Assembly (NCBI GenBank): GCA_001830475.1
Contig: MIAC01000088.1
Location: forward strand, 1 to 16,246
Source: Rhodospirillales bacterium RIFCSPLOWO2_12_FULL_67_15
Lineage (GTDB): Bacteria > Pseudomonadota > Alphaproteobacteria > Rhodospirillales > 2-12-FULL-67-15
Direction: 5' to 3'
DNA length: 16,246 nt
Shown: positions 9,311-16,116 of the stretch, piece after piece
How positions within the stretch are numbered: position 1 is the stretch's first letter
Layout: each line of letters begins with the position of its first letter
Notes under the pieces: generated by a model
The model's input: the letters and a program-made list of their open reading frames with translations, nothing else
Database searches by the model: none
Told to the model about the DNA's origin: nothing
Translations under genes and position numbers: made by a program

Positions 9311-10150
9311 TCACTTCTGCTTGCGCGGGCAATAGAACGTCGCCCGGCCGCCCTGGACCAGCCGCTTGATGCCGCCGGTCTTCTTGACGTCGCAGGTGCA
9401 GCCCGGGCAGCGCTCGCCGGCGCGCCCGTAGACGGCGAAATGGTGCTGAAAGTAGCCGAGCTCGCCCGAGGGCCGGCGGTGGTCGCGCAAGGACGATCCC
9501 CCGGCGGCGATCGCGGCCCGGAGCACGGACTTGATCGCGCGGGCGAACTTGCCCGCGAGCGCGCCCTGCACCGAGCCCGCGCGGCGGCGGGGCGAAAGCC
9601 CCGCGCGAAACATCGCCTCCGAGACGTAGATGTTGCCGAGCCCGGCCACGATCCGCTGGTCCATGAGCGCTGCTTTGAGCGAGATCTTGCGGCCCTTGAG
9701 CCGCTCGGCGAGGCGCGGGCCGGTGAAGTCCTTGGCCAAGGGCTCGGGTCCGAGCGCGCGGAACCATTTATGCTCGTCGAGCTTGTCCTTCCGCACCAGG
9801 GCCATCAGGCCGAAGCGGCGCGGATCGTTGAAGCGGAGCACGCGGGTACCCGTCTCGATCTCGACGTGGTCGTGGCGCTCCGCCTTGGGCGCGGGCTTCT
9901 TGAACAGCCGCATCCGCCCCGACATGCCGAGGTGCGCCACCAGCACCTCGCCGCCGTCGAGATGGACGAGCAGGAACTTGGCGCGGCGCGCGACCTTTCG
10001 CACCCGGCGGCTTTCCAGACGGCGGACGAAATCCCGCGGCAAGGGCACGCGCAGATCGTGCCGGCGCACATGGACGTGCGACAGCCGCTGCCCGGACAGG
10101 GCGCGGGCGAGCGCGCGGCGGACGGTTTCGACCTCGGGCAGTTCGGGCAT
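9311..10150 (-). CDS. mutM: Formamidopyrimidine-DNA glycosylase
   Basis: MutM (Fpg) excises 8-oxoguanine and ring-opened purines and nicks the abasic site by beta/delta-elimination. The protein has 279 residues. The start is certain because the mature N-terminal PELPEVETVRR contains the catalytic proline and glutamate. Other landmarks are K58, the intercalating residues M76, R111 and F113 (HLGMSGR, NDPRRFG), and the helix-two-turn-helix DQRIVAGLGNIYVSEA at 164-179. The C-terminal zinc finger is atypical: CPGCTC supplies C248, C251 and C253, C274 follows in FYC, and the usual fourth cysteine position is K277. It is divergent from ubiE with 48 bp between the starts; no clear ribosome-binding site was seen. 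Confidence 0.95.
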   Translation of the reverse strand: MPELPEVETVRRALARALSGQRLSHVHVRRHDLRVPLPRDFVRRLESRRVRKVARRAKFLLVHLDGGEVLVAHLGMSGRMRLFKKPAPKAERHDHVEIETGTRVLRFNDPRRFGLMALVRKDKLDEHKWFRALGPEPLAKDFTGPRLAERLKGRKISLKAALMDQRIVAGLGNIYVSEAMFRAGLSPRRRAGSVQGALAGKFARAIKSVLRAAIAAGGSSLRDHRRPSGELGYFQHHFAVYGRAGERCPGCTCDVKKTGGIKRLVQGGRATFYCPRKQK

Positions 10151-10198
10151 GGGGCGCGCATGGTAGCGGAGCTGGCCGGCCTCGGCTATCGTTCCCCC

Positions 10199-11035
10199 AT
10201 GGCTCGATCCAAGCCGCGCCCCGATGTCGTGCGCCCACCGGCGAAGCCAGCACCGTTTGATGGCGCGCCTCCCGGCGCGACGCGCGCCGCCCGCACCCCC
10301 GATCCGACCACCCATTTCGGTTTCCGCGCCGTCGGCGAATCCGAGAAAGCGCCGCTGGTGCGCCGGGTGTTCGATTCGGTCGCCGAACGTTACGACCTGA
10401 TGAACGACCTGATGAGCCTCGGCGTGCACCGCCTGTGGAAGCGGGCGCTGCTCGATCGGCTCCGCCCGCGCGCGTCGGCGAGCCTGCTCGACATCGGCGG
10501 CGGCACCGGCGACGTGGCGATGCTCTGGCGCGAAGGGGGCGGCGGGGCGGCGACGGTGGTGGACGCCAACCCCAACATGATCGCGGTCGGGCAAAAGCGC
10601 GCGGCCGAGCGCGGGCAAAACGCGGGGATCGCCTGGATGGTCGGCGACGCCGAGAACCTGCCGTGCGCCGACCGATCCTTCGACGCCGCGACCAGCGCCT
10701 TTTGCCTGCGCAACGTGACCCGCCTGGAGGCCGCGCTCGCCGAGGCCCGGCGCACGCTCGATTTCGGCGGCAAGTTCGTCGTCCTCGAATTCAGCAAAAT
10801 GTCGCTGCCGGGCTTGAGCCGGCTTTACGACGCCTGGTCGTTCAAGGTGCTGCCGGCGCTCGGCGACAAAATCGCCGGCGACCGCGCCGCTTACCGATAC
10901 CTCGCCGAAAGCATCCGCCGTTTTCCGCCGCAGGCCGAGTTCGCGCGCTTGCTCGCCGAGGCCGGCTTCGAGCGGGTCGGCTTTCACAATCTTTCGGGCG
11001 GCATCGCCGCGCTTCATTGGGGCTGGCGGTTGTAA
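10199..11035 (+). CDS. ubiE: Demethylubiquinone/demethylmenaquinone C-methyltransferase
   Basis: UbiE is the SAM-dependent C-methyltransferase of ubiquinone (and menaquinone) biosynthesis. The chosen start gives 278 residues (E. coli has 251); the first 36 or so are a Pro/Ala/Arg-rich extension before the family block THFGFRAV at 38-45. VFDSVAERYDLMNDLMSLGVHRLWK (57-81) is the classic UbiE N-terminal signature, LLDIGGGTGD (96-105) is the SAM-binding motif I, and FCLRNVT (168-174) is the late family motif. The C-terminal GGIAALHWGWRL is also typical. The 48 bp shared with divergent mutM must hold its promoter; TATCGT near 10187 is only a weak -10 candidate. In related genomes ubiB usually follows, but not here. 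Confidence 0.95.
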   Translation: MARSKPRPDVVRPPAKPAPFDGAPPGATRAARTPDPTTHFGFRAVGESEKAPLVRRVFDSVAERYDLMNDLMSLGVHRLWKRALLDRLRPRASASLLDIGGGTGDVAMLWREGGGGAATVVDANPNMIAVGQKRAAERGQNAGIAWMVGDAENLPCADRSFDAATSAFCLRNVTRLEAALAEARRTLDFGGKFVVLEFSKMSLPGLSRLYDAWSFKVLPALGDKIAGDRAAYRYLAESIRRFPPQAEFARLLAEAGFERVGFHNLSGGIAALHWGWRL

Positions 11036-11069
11036 AGATTTCTAAAGAAACCGCAGGGAGGCCGACGTC

Positions 11070-11144
11070 ATGCGCCGTTTGGCTGAAGACATTCGCGGAA
11101 TAAGCGGGCCGGCTACGCCGCGCGAGGGCGGATCTCGCGGTTAA
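11070..11144 (+). CDS. 24-codon open frame after ubiE, possibly a truncated gene start
   Basis: AGGGAGG lies 8 nt before an ATG at 11070, a ribosome-binding site as good as any in the window. The frame encodes only MRRLAEDIRGISGPATPREG plus four residues and ends inside the 3' end of the opposite-strand higA. It could be the remnant of a gene that once followed ubiE, a real small protein, or chance. The residues do not resemble the UbiB N-terminus as I know it. Confidence 0.25.
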   Translation: MRRLAEDIRGISGPATPREGGSRG

Positions 11145-11710
11145 GGCGCTCGCCCAAGGCCTCCTCGGCGGTTTCGATCTCGTAATGGGACTGGAGATTC
11201 ATCCAGAACCGGGCGCTGACCCTGAAATAGCGGGAAAGCCTGAGCGCCGTGTCGGCGGTGATGCCGCGCCGGCCGAGAACGATGTCGTTGAGACGGGTGC
11301 GGGGCACTCCGATCGCCCGGCTAAGCGCGTTCACGCTGAGATTGAGCGGCTCCAGGAACTCGGTCTTGAGGATTTCCCCCGGGTGAATCGGCGGAATGTC
11401 GCGCTTGCGCTGTTTCGCCATGACGGCCTCCTCAACGATGGTAATCAACGACTTCGACCTCGTAGGCGTCTCCGTCGCGCCAGAAAAAGCAGATTCGCCA
11501 CTGGTCGTTGATCCGGATCGAATACCGGCCCGCCCGGTCGCCCTTCAGTTTTTCCAGGCGGTTGCCCGGAATCCGCCCAAGATCGTCGAGGCCGGGAGCG
11601 GCATTGAGCGCGAGCAGCTTGCGCAACGCTCGCATTTGCACGTCCGCTGGTATCCGCCTGCTGAAACGGCCGCGAAATAAGTTCTCCGTTTCGCGCGCGG
11701 CGAATGTCTT
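11086..11710. repeat. 11-bp inverted repeat bracketing higBA
   Basis: AAGACATTCGC at 11086-11096 and its reverse complement GCGAATGTCTT at 11700-11710 flank almost the whole higBA module. The right copy lies in codons 3-6 of higB; the left lies just past the end of higA. This may be a trace of insertion or of an inverted duplication of the higB start, or it may be chance. No target-site duplication was found. Confidence 0.35.
11113..11421 (-). CDS. higA: HigA-type antitoxin (XRE family)
   Basis: This is the DNA-binding antitoxin that neutralises HigB and represses its own operon. I place the start at the ATG of 11419-11421 (102 residues), because GAGGAGG lies 6 nt before it and the family motif IHPGEILKTEFLEPL (12-26) follows. 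An alternative start at 11448 would overlap higB. The helix-turn-helix spans about 29-51 (SVNALSRAIGVP to VLGRR), followed by the family's ITADTALRLSRYF and FWMNLQSHYEIE. The gene follows higB by 10 bp, the toxin-first order typical of higBA. A candidate binding site lies at 11725-11743. HigA homologues also occur as solitary regulators, but the adjacent toxin settles it here. Confidence 0.92.
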   Translation of the reverse strand: MAKQRKRDIPPIHPGEILKTEFLEPLNLSVNALSRAIGVPRTRLNDIVLGRRGITADTALRLSRYFRVSARFWMNLQSHYEIETAEEALGERLNREIRPRAA

Positions 11711-11716
11711 AATCAC
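11432..11716 (-). CDS. higB: HigB-type toxin (RelE-like mRNA interferase)
   Basis: HigB toxins are ribosome-dependent endoribonucleases of the RelE fold. The product has 94 residues, normal for the family, and shows the family blocks MIKTFAARETENLFRG (1-16), PGLDDLGRIPGNRLEKLKGDR (41-61), SIRINDQWRICFFW (66-79) and the final VVDYHR. R68, R74 and the C-terminal aromatic/His residues are in the expected places for RNA binding and catalysis. The frame appears intact, so the toxin may be active. The start codon is GTG (11714-11716). It has no ribosome-binding site and lies at the predicted transcription start, so the mRNA may be leaderless. It is oriented against both flanking genes, ubiE and coaBC. 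Confidence 0.92.
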   Translation of the reverse strand: MIKTFAARETENLFRGRFSRRIPADVQMRALRKLLALNAAPGLDDLGRIPGNRLEKLKGDRAGRYSIRINDQWRICFFWRDGDAYEVEVVDYHR

Positions 11717-11722
11717 ACGCCA

Positions 11723-11751
11723 AATGTAACGACGATCATTACAGGGGTCAA
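11723..11751 (-). promoter_or_regulatory. higBA promoter
   Basis: On the minus strand TTGACC (11751-11746) and TACATT (11728-11723) are separated by 17 bp. Transcription would start about 7 nt further on, at 11715-11717, which coincides with the higB GTG start codon. The operator at 11725-11743 overlaps the -10 hexamer and spacer. Confidence 0.7.
11725..11743. promoter_or_regulatory. Candidate HigA operator
   Basis: A 19-bp partial palindrome of the form TGTAA-N-GA-NNN-TC-N-TTACA lies across the higBA -10 and spacer. HigA-family antitoxins typically bind such inverted repeats to repress their own promoter. The overlap with the -10 hexamer would block RNA polymerase binding. The assignment to HigA is inferred from position. 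Confidence 0.55.
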
Positions 11752-11777
11752 CGTCGACATCAAGCGGGCATGCTCTT

Positions 11778-11799
11778 CCCCGCCCTTGCGGGGGCGGGG
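11778..11799. repeat. GC-rich hairpin between higB and coaBC
   Basis: CCCCGCCC (11778-11785) and GGGCGGGG (11792-11799) form an 8-bp stem with a 6-nt loop. It has no T run on either strand, so it is not a classical intrinsic terminator. It may simply insulate the divergent higBA and coaBC transcripts. Confidence 0.4.
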
Positions 11800-11812
11800 C
11801 GGGGGCGCTAGC

Positions 11813-11844
11813 CTATCCACACACCCAGTTCGTTAAATGGTTAA
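11813..11844. promoter_or_regulatory. DnaA-box-like and CtrA-half-site-like motifs upstream of coaBC
   Basis: CTATCCACA (11813-11821) differs from the DnaA box TTATCCACA at one base. Sixteen bases further on, ATGGTTAA (11837-11844) is the reverse complement of TTAACCAT, a described alphaproteobacterial CtrA half-site, and another TTAA lies 4 bp before it. The stretch is AT-rich in a GC-rich setting, 70-100 bp upstream of coaBC. Either motif could be chance; no function has been shown. Confidence 0.25.
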
Positions 11845-11915
11845 AAACCACGTTTTCGCCGGTCCGGCCGAAATCGTCGGCAAAACCCGAACGAACCAAG
11901 CCTGAGGGAGTTTGC

Positions 11916-13217
11916 GTGCCCAAGACCGCTGCCAAGAGCCTCGCGCCCCGCGGGCGCGCCGGAGCCGACCGCGAGCGCGGCCGGCGCGTTCTCCTCGTCG
12001 TCACCGGCGGCATCGCCGCCTACAAGACGCCCGAGCTGGTCCGCCGCTTGCGCGAAACGGGTCTTGCCGTGCGTTGCGTGCTCACCCGCGCGGGCCGCGA
12101 ATTCGTCGCGCCCTTGGCGCTCGCCGCCGTTTCCGAAGACAAGGTTTACGACGATCTCTTCTCGCTCACCATTGAGAGCGAGATGGGGCATATCCGGCTC
12201 TCGCGCGAGGCCGATCTGGTGGTGGTGGCGCCGGCGACCGCCGACATCCTCGCCAAGCTGGCCGCCGGACTCGCGGGCGATCTCGCCAGCACTCTTCTGC
12301 TCGCGACCGACAAGCCGGTCCTCGCCGCGCCGGCCATGAACGTGCGCATGTGGGAGCATCCGGCGACCCAGGCCAATCTGGCGACTTTACGCCAACGCGG
12401 CGTCGTTTTCGTCGGCCCGGAGGAAGGCGACATGGCCTGCGGCGAGTGGGGCATGGGCCGCATGGCCGAGCCCGAAACCATCGTCGAGGCCGTGGCCGCG
12501 TTTCTCGCCCTGAAGACAACGGGCCCCGTGGGCGCGCTTGCGGGCACCCGCGCGCTGGTGACCAGCGGCCCGACCTGGGAAGCGCTCGATCCGGTGCGCT
12601 ACGTCGCCAACCGCTCCTCGGGCAAGCAGGGCCACGCCATCGCCCGCGCGCTCGCCCGTGCCGGCGCGCGCGTGACGCTGGTGACGGGGCCGGTGGCGCT
12701 CGCCGATCCGCCCGGCATCGCGACGGTGCATGTCGAATCCGCGCGCGAGATGCTGGAAGCGTGCGAACGCGCGCTGCCCGCCGACGTCGCGGTCTGCGCC
12801 GCCGCCGTCGCCGACTGGCGGGCCGCGAACCCCGCCCGAAGCAAGATCAAGAAGACGGGCCGCCCCCTCTCGCTCGCGCTCGCCGAAAACCCGGATATCC
12901 TCGGGACGCTCGCCCGCGCCGGCGCCCGCCGCCCGCGCCTCGTGATCGGCTTCGCCGCCGAGACCGGCGATCTCGTCGCCAACGCCAGGAAAAAGCTCGC
13001 GGCCAAGGGCTGCGACTGGATTCTCGCCAACGACGTTTCGGCGGACACCGGCGTCTTCGGCGGCGACGTCAACACGGTCGAATTCGTGACCCGCGCCGGA
13101 ACGGAATCGTGGCCCGCCCTGAGCAAGGACGCGCTCGCCGCGCGGCTCGCGGCCCGCGTCGCCGACGCGCTGGGAAGCGGGCGGAGCGCGAAAAGCCGCA
13201 AGCGGAGCCGGCGATGA
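11916..13217 (+). CDS. coaBC: Bifunctional phosphopantothenoylcysteine decarboxylase / phosphopantothenate-cysteine ligase
   Basis: CoaBC carries out two steps of coenzyme A synthesis: joining cysteine to 4'-phosphopantothenate (CoaB) and decarboxylating the product to 4'-phosphopantetheine (CoaC, FMN-dependent). It has 433 residues. In the CoaC half, TGGIAAYK (30-37) contacts FMN, H92 in MGHIRLS is the catalytic histidine, PAMNVRMW (139-146) is the substrate motif, and C175 sits in the [10 protein letters not shown] flap. In the CoaB half, [21 protein letters not shown] spans 216-236 with N232, AAVADW is at 296-301, and K310 leads the KIKK loop. The start is GTG at 11916 with GAGGGAG 6 nt upstream. 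Its stop overlaps the dut start as ATGA, so the two are translationally coupled. Confidence 0.97.
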   Translation: MPKTAAKSLAPRGRAGADRERGRRVLLVVTGGIAAYKTPELVRRLRETGLAVRCVLTRAGREFVAPLALAAVSEDKVYDDLFSLTIESEMGHIRLSREADLVVVAPATADILAKLAAGLAGDLASTLLLATDKPVLAAPAMNVRMWEHPATQANLATLRQRGVVFVGPEEGDMACGEWGMGRMAEPETIVEAVAAFLALKTTGPVGALAGTRALVTSGPTWEALDPVRYVANRSSGKQGHAIARALARAGARVTLVTGPVALADPPGIATVHVESAREMLEACERALPADVAVCAAAVADWRAANPARSKIKKTGRPLSLALAENPDILGTLARAGARRPRLVIGFAAETGDLVANARKKLAAKGCDWILANDVSADTGVFGGDVNTVEFVTRAGTESWPALSKDALAARLAARVADALGSGRSAKSRKRSRR

Positions 13218-13672
13218 GCATCGAGGTCGCGGTACAACGTCTTCCCCACGGCGACGGCTTGGCGCTTCCGGCCTACGCCTCTGCCGGCGCCGCGGGCGCC
13301 GATCTCCTTGCCGCCGTCGCCGACCCGGTCGTCCTCGCGCCGGGCGAGCGCGCGGCGATCCCCTCGGGGATCGCGCTTGCGCTTCCCCAAGGCTTCGAGG
13401 CGCAGGTGCGCCCGCGCTCGGGGTTGGCGCTGGATCACGGCGTCACCGTGCTCAACGCCCCCGGCACCGTGGACGCCGACTACCGCGGCGAGATCAAGGT
13501 GATCCTCGTCAACTTGGGCCGTTCGCCCTTCGTCATCGAGCGCGGCATGCGGATCGCGCAAATTGTCGTCACCCGGATCGAGGCCGTGCGCTGGCGCATG
13601 AGCGAAAGCCTTCCCGCCAGCGCGCGGGGGCCAAGCGGCTTCGGCTCGAGCGGCCTCGGCGGGAGCGGTTGA
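13214..13672 (+). CDS. dut: Deoxyuridine 5'-triphosphate nucleotidohydrolase (dUTPase)
   Basis: Dut hydrolyses dUTP to dUMP and pyrophosphate. This keeps uracil out of DNA and supplies the thymidylate precursor. The protein has 152 residues, standard for the trimeric enzyme. All five family motifs are present: [11 protein letters not shown] (24-34), PRSGLA (67-72), [20 protein letters not shown] (81-100) with catalytic D87 and Y90, [10 protein letters not shown] (110-119), and the Gly-rich C-terminal arm [10 protein letters not shown] (138-147). The ATG overlaps the coaBC stop (ATGA) and the TGA overlaps the next gene's ATG (TGATG). The coaBC-dut pairing is common in proteobacteria. Confidence 0.97.
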   Translation: MSIEVAVQRLPHGDGLALPAYASAGAAGADLLAAVADPVVLAPGERAAIPSGIALALPQGFEAQVRPRSGLALDHGVTVLNAPGTVDADYRGEIKVILVNLGRSPFVIERGMRIAQIVVTRIEAVRWRMSESLPASARGPSGFGSSGLGGSG

Positions 13673-14127
13673 TGCTGAAACTCTCGCGCAAGACCCTGTT
13701 CGCGATCGAGGCGGTGCTCGACATCGCCTATCACGCCGGCGCCGGCCCGGTGCAGAGCGCCGAGATCACCCGCCGCCAGGGCATTCCCAAGCGTTATCTC
13801 GAACGCGCGTTGCAGGAGCTGGTCCGCGCCGGCGTGCTGGTCGGCGTGCGCGGCCCGCGCGGCGGTTATCGCCTCGCGCGCGAACGCCGGCGCATTTCCG
13901 TCGGCGAGATCGTCCGGATCGTGCGCGCGCTCGAGGTCGCCGGCGTCGAGATCGCCGACGCCGGCGGCTCGGAGCTCGGGCAAAAAGTCGTCCGCCCGCT
14001 GTGGGGCGAGCTCAGCGAAAACATCATCGCCCGGCTCGAATCCGTCACCATCGAGGATCTGTGTGCGCGCGCGACCCAAGCCGGCGTCGCGAGCGAGGGC
14101 CGCCGCAACCTGGATTTCGCCATCTGA
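13672..14127 (+). CDS. Rrf2-family transcriptional regulator without the Fe-S cysteine cluster
   Basis: Rrf2 proteins are dimeric winged-helix regulators that sense Fe-S clusters, redox state or cysteine supply. The product has 151 residues from the ATG that overlaps the dut stop (TGATG). The N-terminal [20 protein letters not shown], then [21 protein letters not shown] (38-58) and [11 protein letters not shown] (60-70), match the family's DNA-binding wing closely. The three cysteines that bind the cluster in IscR/NsrR-type members are missing; the only cysteine is C131. It therefore resembles the CymR type, a repressor of cysteine metabolism that in Bacillus works with CysK. cysK follows 13 bp downstream, which supports a sulfur role, but the target genes are inferred. 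Confidence 0.9.
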   Translation: MLKLSRKTLFAIEAVLDIAYHAGAGPVQSAEITRRQGIPKRYLERALQELVRAGVLVGVRGPRGGYRLARERRRISVGEIVRIVRALEVAGVEIADAGGSELGQKVVRPLWGELSENIIARLESVTIEDLCARATQAGVASEGRRNLDFAI

Positions 14128-14140
14128 CGGGAAACCGATC

Positions 14141-15145
14141 ATGCCGCCAAAATCCCCCGCCTCCGCCTCGTCGCCCGCCGCTTCGGCCGCGCCCGAATTC
14201 CGCGGCCGCGTCTACGGCTCGATCCTCGAGACCATCGGCGCCACGCCGATCGTGCGCCTGGCGCGGATTGCCGCCGAAGCCGGCTGCAAGGCCGAGCTCC
14301 TGGGCAAGTGCGAGTTCTTCAACCCGCTTTCTTCGGTCAAGGACCGCATCGGCCTCGCCATGGTCGAGGCGGCCGAGCGCGACGGCCTGATCAAGCCGGG
14401 CGCGGTGCTGGTCGAGCCCACCTCGGGCAACACCGGGATCGCGCTCGCCTTCGTCGCCGCGGCCAAGGGCTACCGGCTGATCCTGACCATGCCCGACAGC
14501 ATGTCGGTCGAGCGGCGCAAGATGCTGGTCCTGCTCGGCGCCGAGATCGTGCTCACGCCCGCGGCCAAGGGCATGCGCGGCGCGATCGAGCGCGCCAACG
14601 ATTTGCTCCGCGAGCACAAGGGCGCGATCATGCTCCAGCAGTTCGAGAACCCGGCCAACCCCGAGATTCACCGCCGCACCACCGCCGAGGAAATCTGGCG
14701 CGACACCGGGGGCAACGTCGACGCGATCGTGATCGGCGTCGGCACCGGCGGCACGCTCACCGGCGTCGGCGAGGTCTTGAAGCCGCGCCGGCCCGCGTTG
14801 CGCCTGATCGCGGTCGAGCCCGAGGACAGCGCCGTGCTCTCGGGCGGGCCGCCGGGACCGCACAAGATCCAGGGCATCGGCGCGGGCTTCGTGCCGAAAG
14901 TCCTCAATGCCAGCCTGATCGACGAAATCCTGCGCATCGGCAACGAGACCGCGTTCGCTTACGCGCGCAAGGCGGCGCGCCTCGAAGGGCTTCCGGTCGG
15001 GATTTCCTCGGGCGCGGCGATCGCCGCCGCCCTCGAGGTCGGCGGGCGCCCGGGGATGGCCGGCAAGACCGTGCTCGCGATCCTGCCGAGCGCGTCGGAG
15101 CGCTATCTTTCGACCCCGCTGTTCGACGGCCTCGGCCTCGATTGA
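14141..15145 (+). CDS. cysK: Cysteine synthase (O-acetylserine sulfhydrylase), PLP-dependent
   Basis: CysK makes cysteine from O-acetylserine and sulfide using pyridoxal phosphate. It has 334 residues; E. coli CysK has 323. The first 19 or so residues are an Ala/Ser/Pro-rich tail before the conserved core [19 protein letters not shown]. The PLP lysine is K67 in [11 protein letters not shown]. The substrate loop is [10 protein letters not shown] (93-102), the phosphate cup is GTGGTLTG (201-208), and S289/S290 in GISSGA lie near the pyridine nitrogen. [10 protein letters not shown] near the end is family-typical. The start ATG at 14141 lies 13 bp after the Rrf2 stop, with a modest CGGGA ribosome-binding site. 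CysK and CysM are not easily told apart by eye, but length and motifs favour CysK. Confidence 0.92.
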   Translation: MPPKSPASASSPAASAAPEFRGRVYGSILETIGATPIVRLARIAAEAGCKAELLGKCEFFNPLSSVKDRIGLAMVEAAERDGLIKPGAVLVEPTSGNTGIALAFVAAAKGYRLILTMPDSMSVERRKMLVLLGAEIVLTPAAKGMRGAIERANDLLREHKGAIMLQQFENPANPEIHRRTTAEEIWRDTGGNVDAIVIGVGTGGTLTGVGEVLKPRRPALRLIAVEPEDSAVLSGGPPGPHKIQGIGAGFVPKVLNASLIDEILRIGNETAFAYARKAARLEGLPVGISSGAAIAAALEVGGRPGMAGKTVLAILPSASERYLSTPLFDGLGLD

Positions 15146-15170
15146 TATAGTGGTACGCGTGACCGCTCTT

Positions 15171-15245
15171 CCCATCATTCCCACGCAAGCGGGAATCCGG
15201 CTTTTTCGAAAGCATGGACCCCCGCTTTCGCGGGGGTGACAATGG
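15171..15245. repeat. Palindromic intergenic repeat, copy 2
   Basis: The left hairpin is ATTCCC (15177-15182) with GGGAAT (15191-15196). The right hairpin is CCCCCGC (15219-15225) with GCGGGGG (15230-15236) around a TTTC loop. The outermost CCCAT and ATGGG also pair. The architecture, with two arm hairpins and GGAATCC-type and TGGA-type sequences facing each other, is that of the copy at 8746-8840. The AAGCGGGAATCC and CGCTTTCGCGGG segments are typical of dispersed repeats in many proteobacteria. It lies just after cysK and may act as a transcription barrier before the next gene. Confidence 0.75.
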
Positions 15246-15295
15246 GGGCGGGTGCGAGCGTTGACCGCGCATCCCAACCTGAGACGCGCCTGCGC

Positions 15296-16105
15296 ATGGA
15301 TTTCACCGAAACCCAGGTCCGCCGCTACGCCCGCCATATCCTCCTGAAAGAGGTGGGCGGCGAAGGCCAGGCGCGGCTGTTGCAGGCGAAGGTCCTGGTG
15401 GTCGGCGCCGGCGGGCTCGGCTCGCCGCTTTTGCTCTATCTCGCCGCCGCCGGGGTCGGCACGCTCGGCGTGATCGATCCCGACGCGGTCGACCTCTCGA
15501 ATCTCCAGCGCCAGATCGTGCACACCACCGGGCGCATCGGCGAGCCCAAGGTCGACAGCGCCCGCCAGATGCTCGCCGCCATCAATCCCGAGGTGACGGT
15601 GGTCACGCACGAAGAGCGGATCGGCGCCGACAACGCCCTCGCGGTGATCGCCAACTACGATCTGGTCGCCGATGGCAGCGACAACTTCGAGACCCGGTTT
15701 CTGCTCAACGACGCGTGCTATCTCGCGAACAAGACCCTGGTTTCGGGCGCGATCCTGCGCTTCGACGGCCAGGTCGCCACCTTCAAGGCGCACGAGCGGC
15801 AGCCGGGCGGCGGCCACGGCCCCTGCTATCGCTGCATCTTTCGCGAACCGCCGCCGCCGGGCGAAATTCCCTCCTGCGCCGAAGCCGGCGTCTTGGGCGC
15901 GCTTTGCGGCGTGATCGGCTCCTTGCAGGCGACCGAGGTTTTGAAGGAAATCCTCGGCATCGGCGAGGGGCTATCGGGCTGGCTCATGCTCTGCGACGGA
16001 CTTTCGGCGGAGATGCGCAAGATCCGCGTGCCCGCCGACCCGGGCTGCCCCTTGTGCGGGGACCATCCGACCATCCGCGATCTTTCCCTCCACCGGCGCT
16101 CGTAG
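15296..16105 (+). CDS. MoeB/ThiF-type sulfur-carrier adenylyltransferase
   Basis: E1-like enzymes of this family adenylate the C-terminal glycine of MoaD- or ThiS-type sulfur carriers for molybdopterin, thiamine or thio-modification pathways. I start at the ATG of 15296 (269 residues) because MDFTETQVRRYARHILLKEVG is the family's N-terminus; an upstream extension would run into the palindromic repeat. The ATP-binding loop is VGAGGLGSP (36-44), followed by DPDAVDLSNLQRQ (61-73) and the magnesium aspartate D130 in DGSDNFETR. Zinc cysteines are C177/C180 (CYRC) and C251/C254 (CPLC). C194 in PSCAEAGVLG is the usual active-site cysteine. There is no C-terminal rhodanese domain. MoeB and ThiF roles cannot be separated by sequence alone, so no symbol is given. 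Confidence 0.92.
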   Translation: MDFTETQVRRYARHILLKEVGGEGQARLLQAKVLVVGAGGLGSPLLLYLAAAGVGTLGVIDPDAVDLSNLQRQIVHTTGRIGEPKVDSARQMLAAINPEVTVVTHEERIGADNALAVIANYDLVADGSDNFETRFLLNDACYLANKTLVSGAILRFDGQVATFKAHERQPGGGHGPCYRCIFREPPPPGEIPSCAEAGVLGALCGVIGSLQATEVLKEILGIGEGLSGWLMLCDGLSAEMRKIRVPADPGCPLCGDHPTIRDLSLHRRS

Positions 16106-16116
16106 CCGAGACCCGC

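Noticed and set aside
9311..11017. A 568-codon frame extending mutM upstream through ubiE
   Set aside because: MutM must begin at MPELPEVETV because its N-terminal proline is catalytic. The upstream part is antisense to ubiE.
9092..11035. A 647-codon frame extending ubiE upstream through mutM
   Set aside because: The UbiE family starts just before THFGFRAV, and the upstream part is antisense to mutM.
11778..11799. Calling the CCCCGCCC/GGGCGGGG stem an intrinsic terminator
   Set aside because: Neither strand has a T run after the stem.
14045..15817. A 590-codon minus-strand open frame across cysK, the repeat and the MoeB/ThiF-type gene
   Set aside because: It runs antisense to two clear genes and through a palindromic repeat, and shows no recognisable domain. 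It is a GC-bias shadow.
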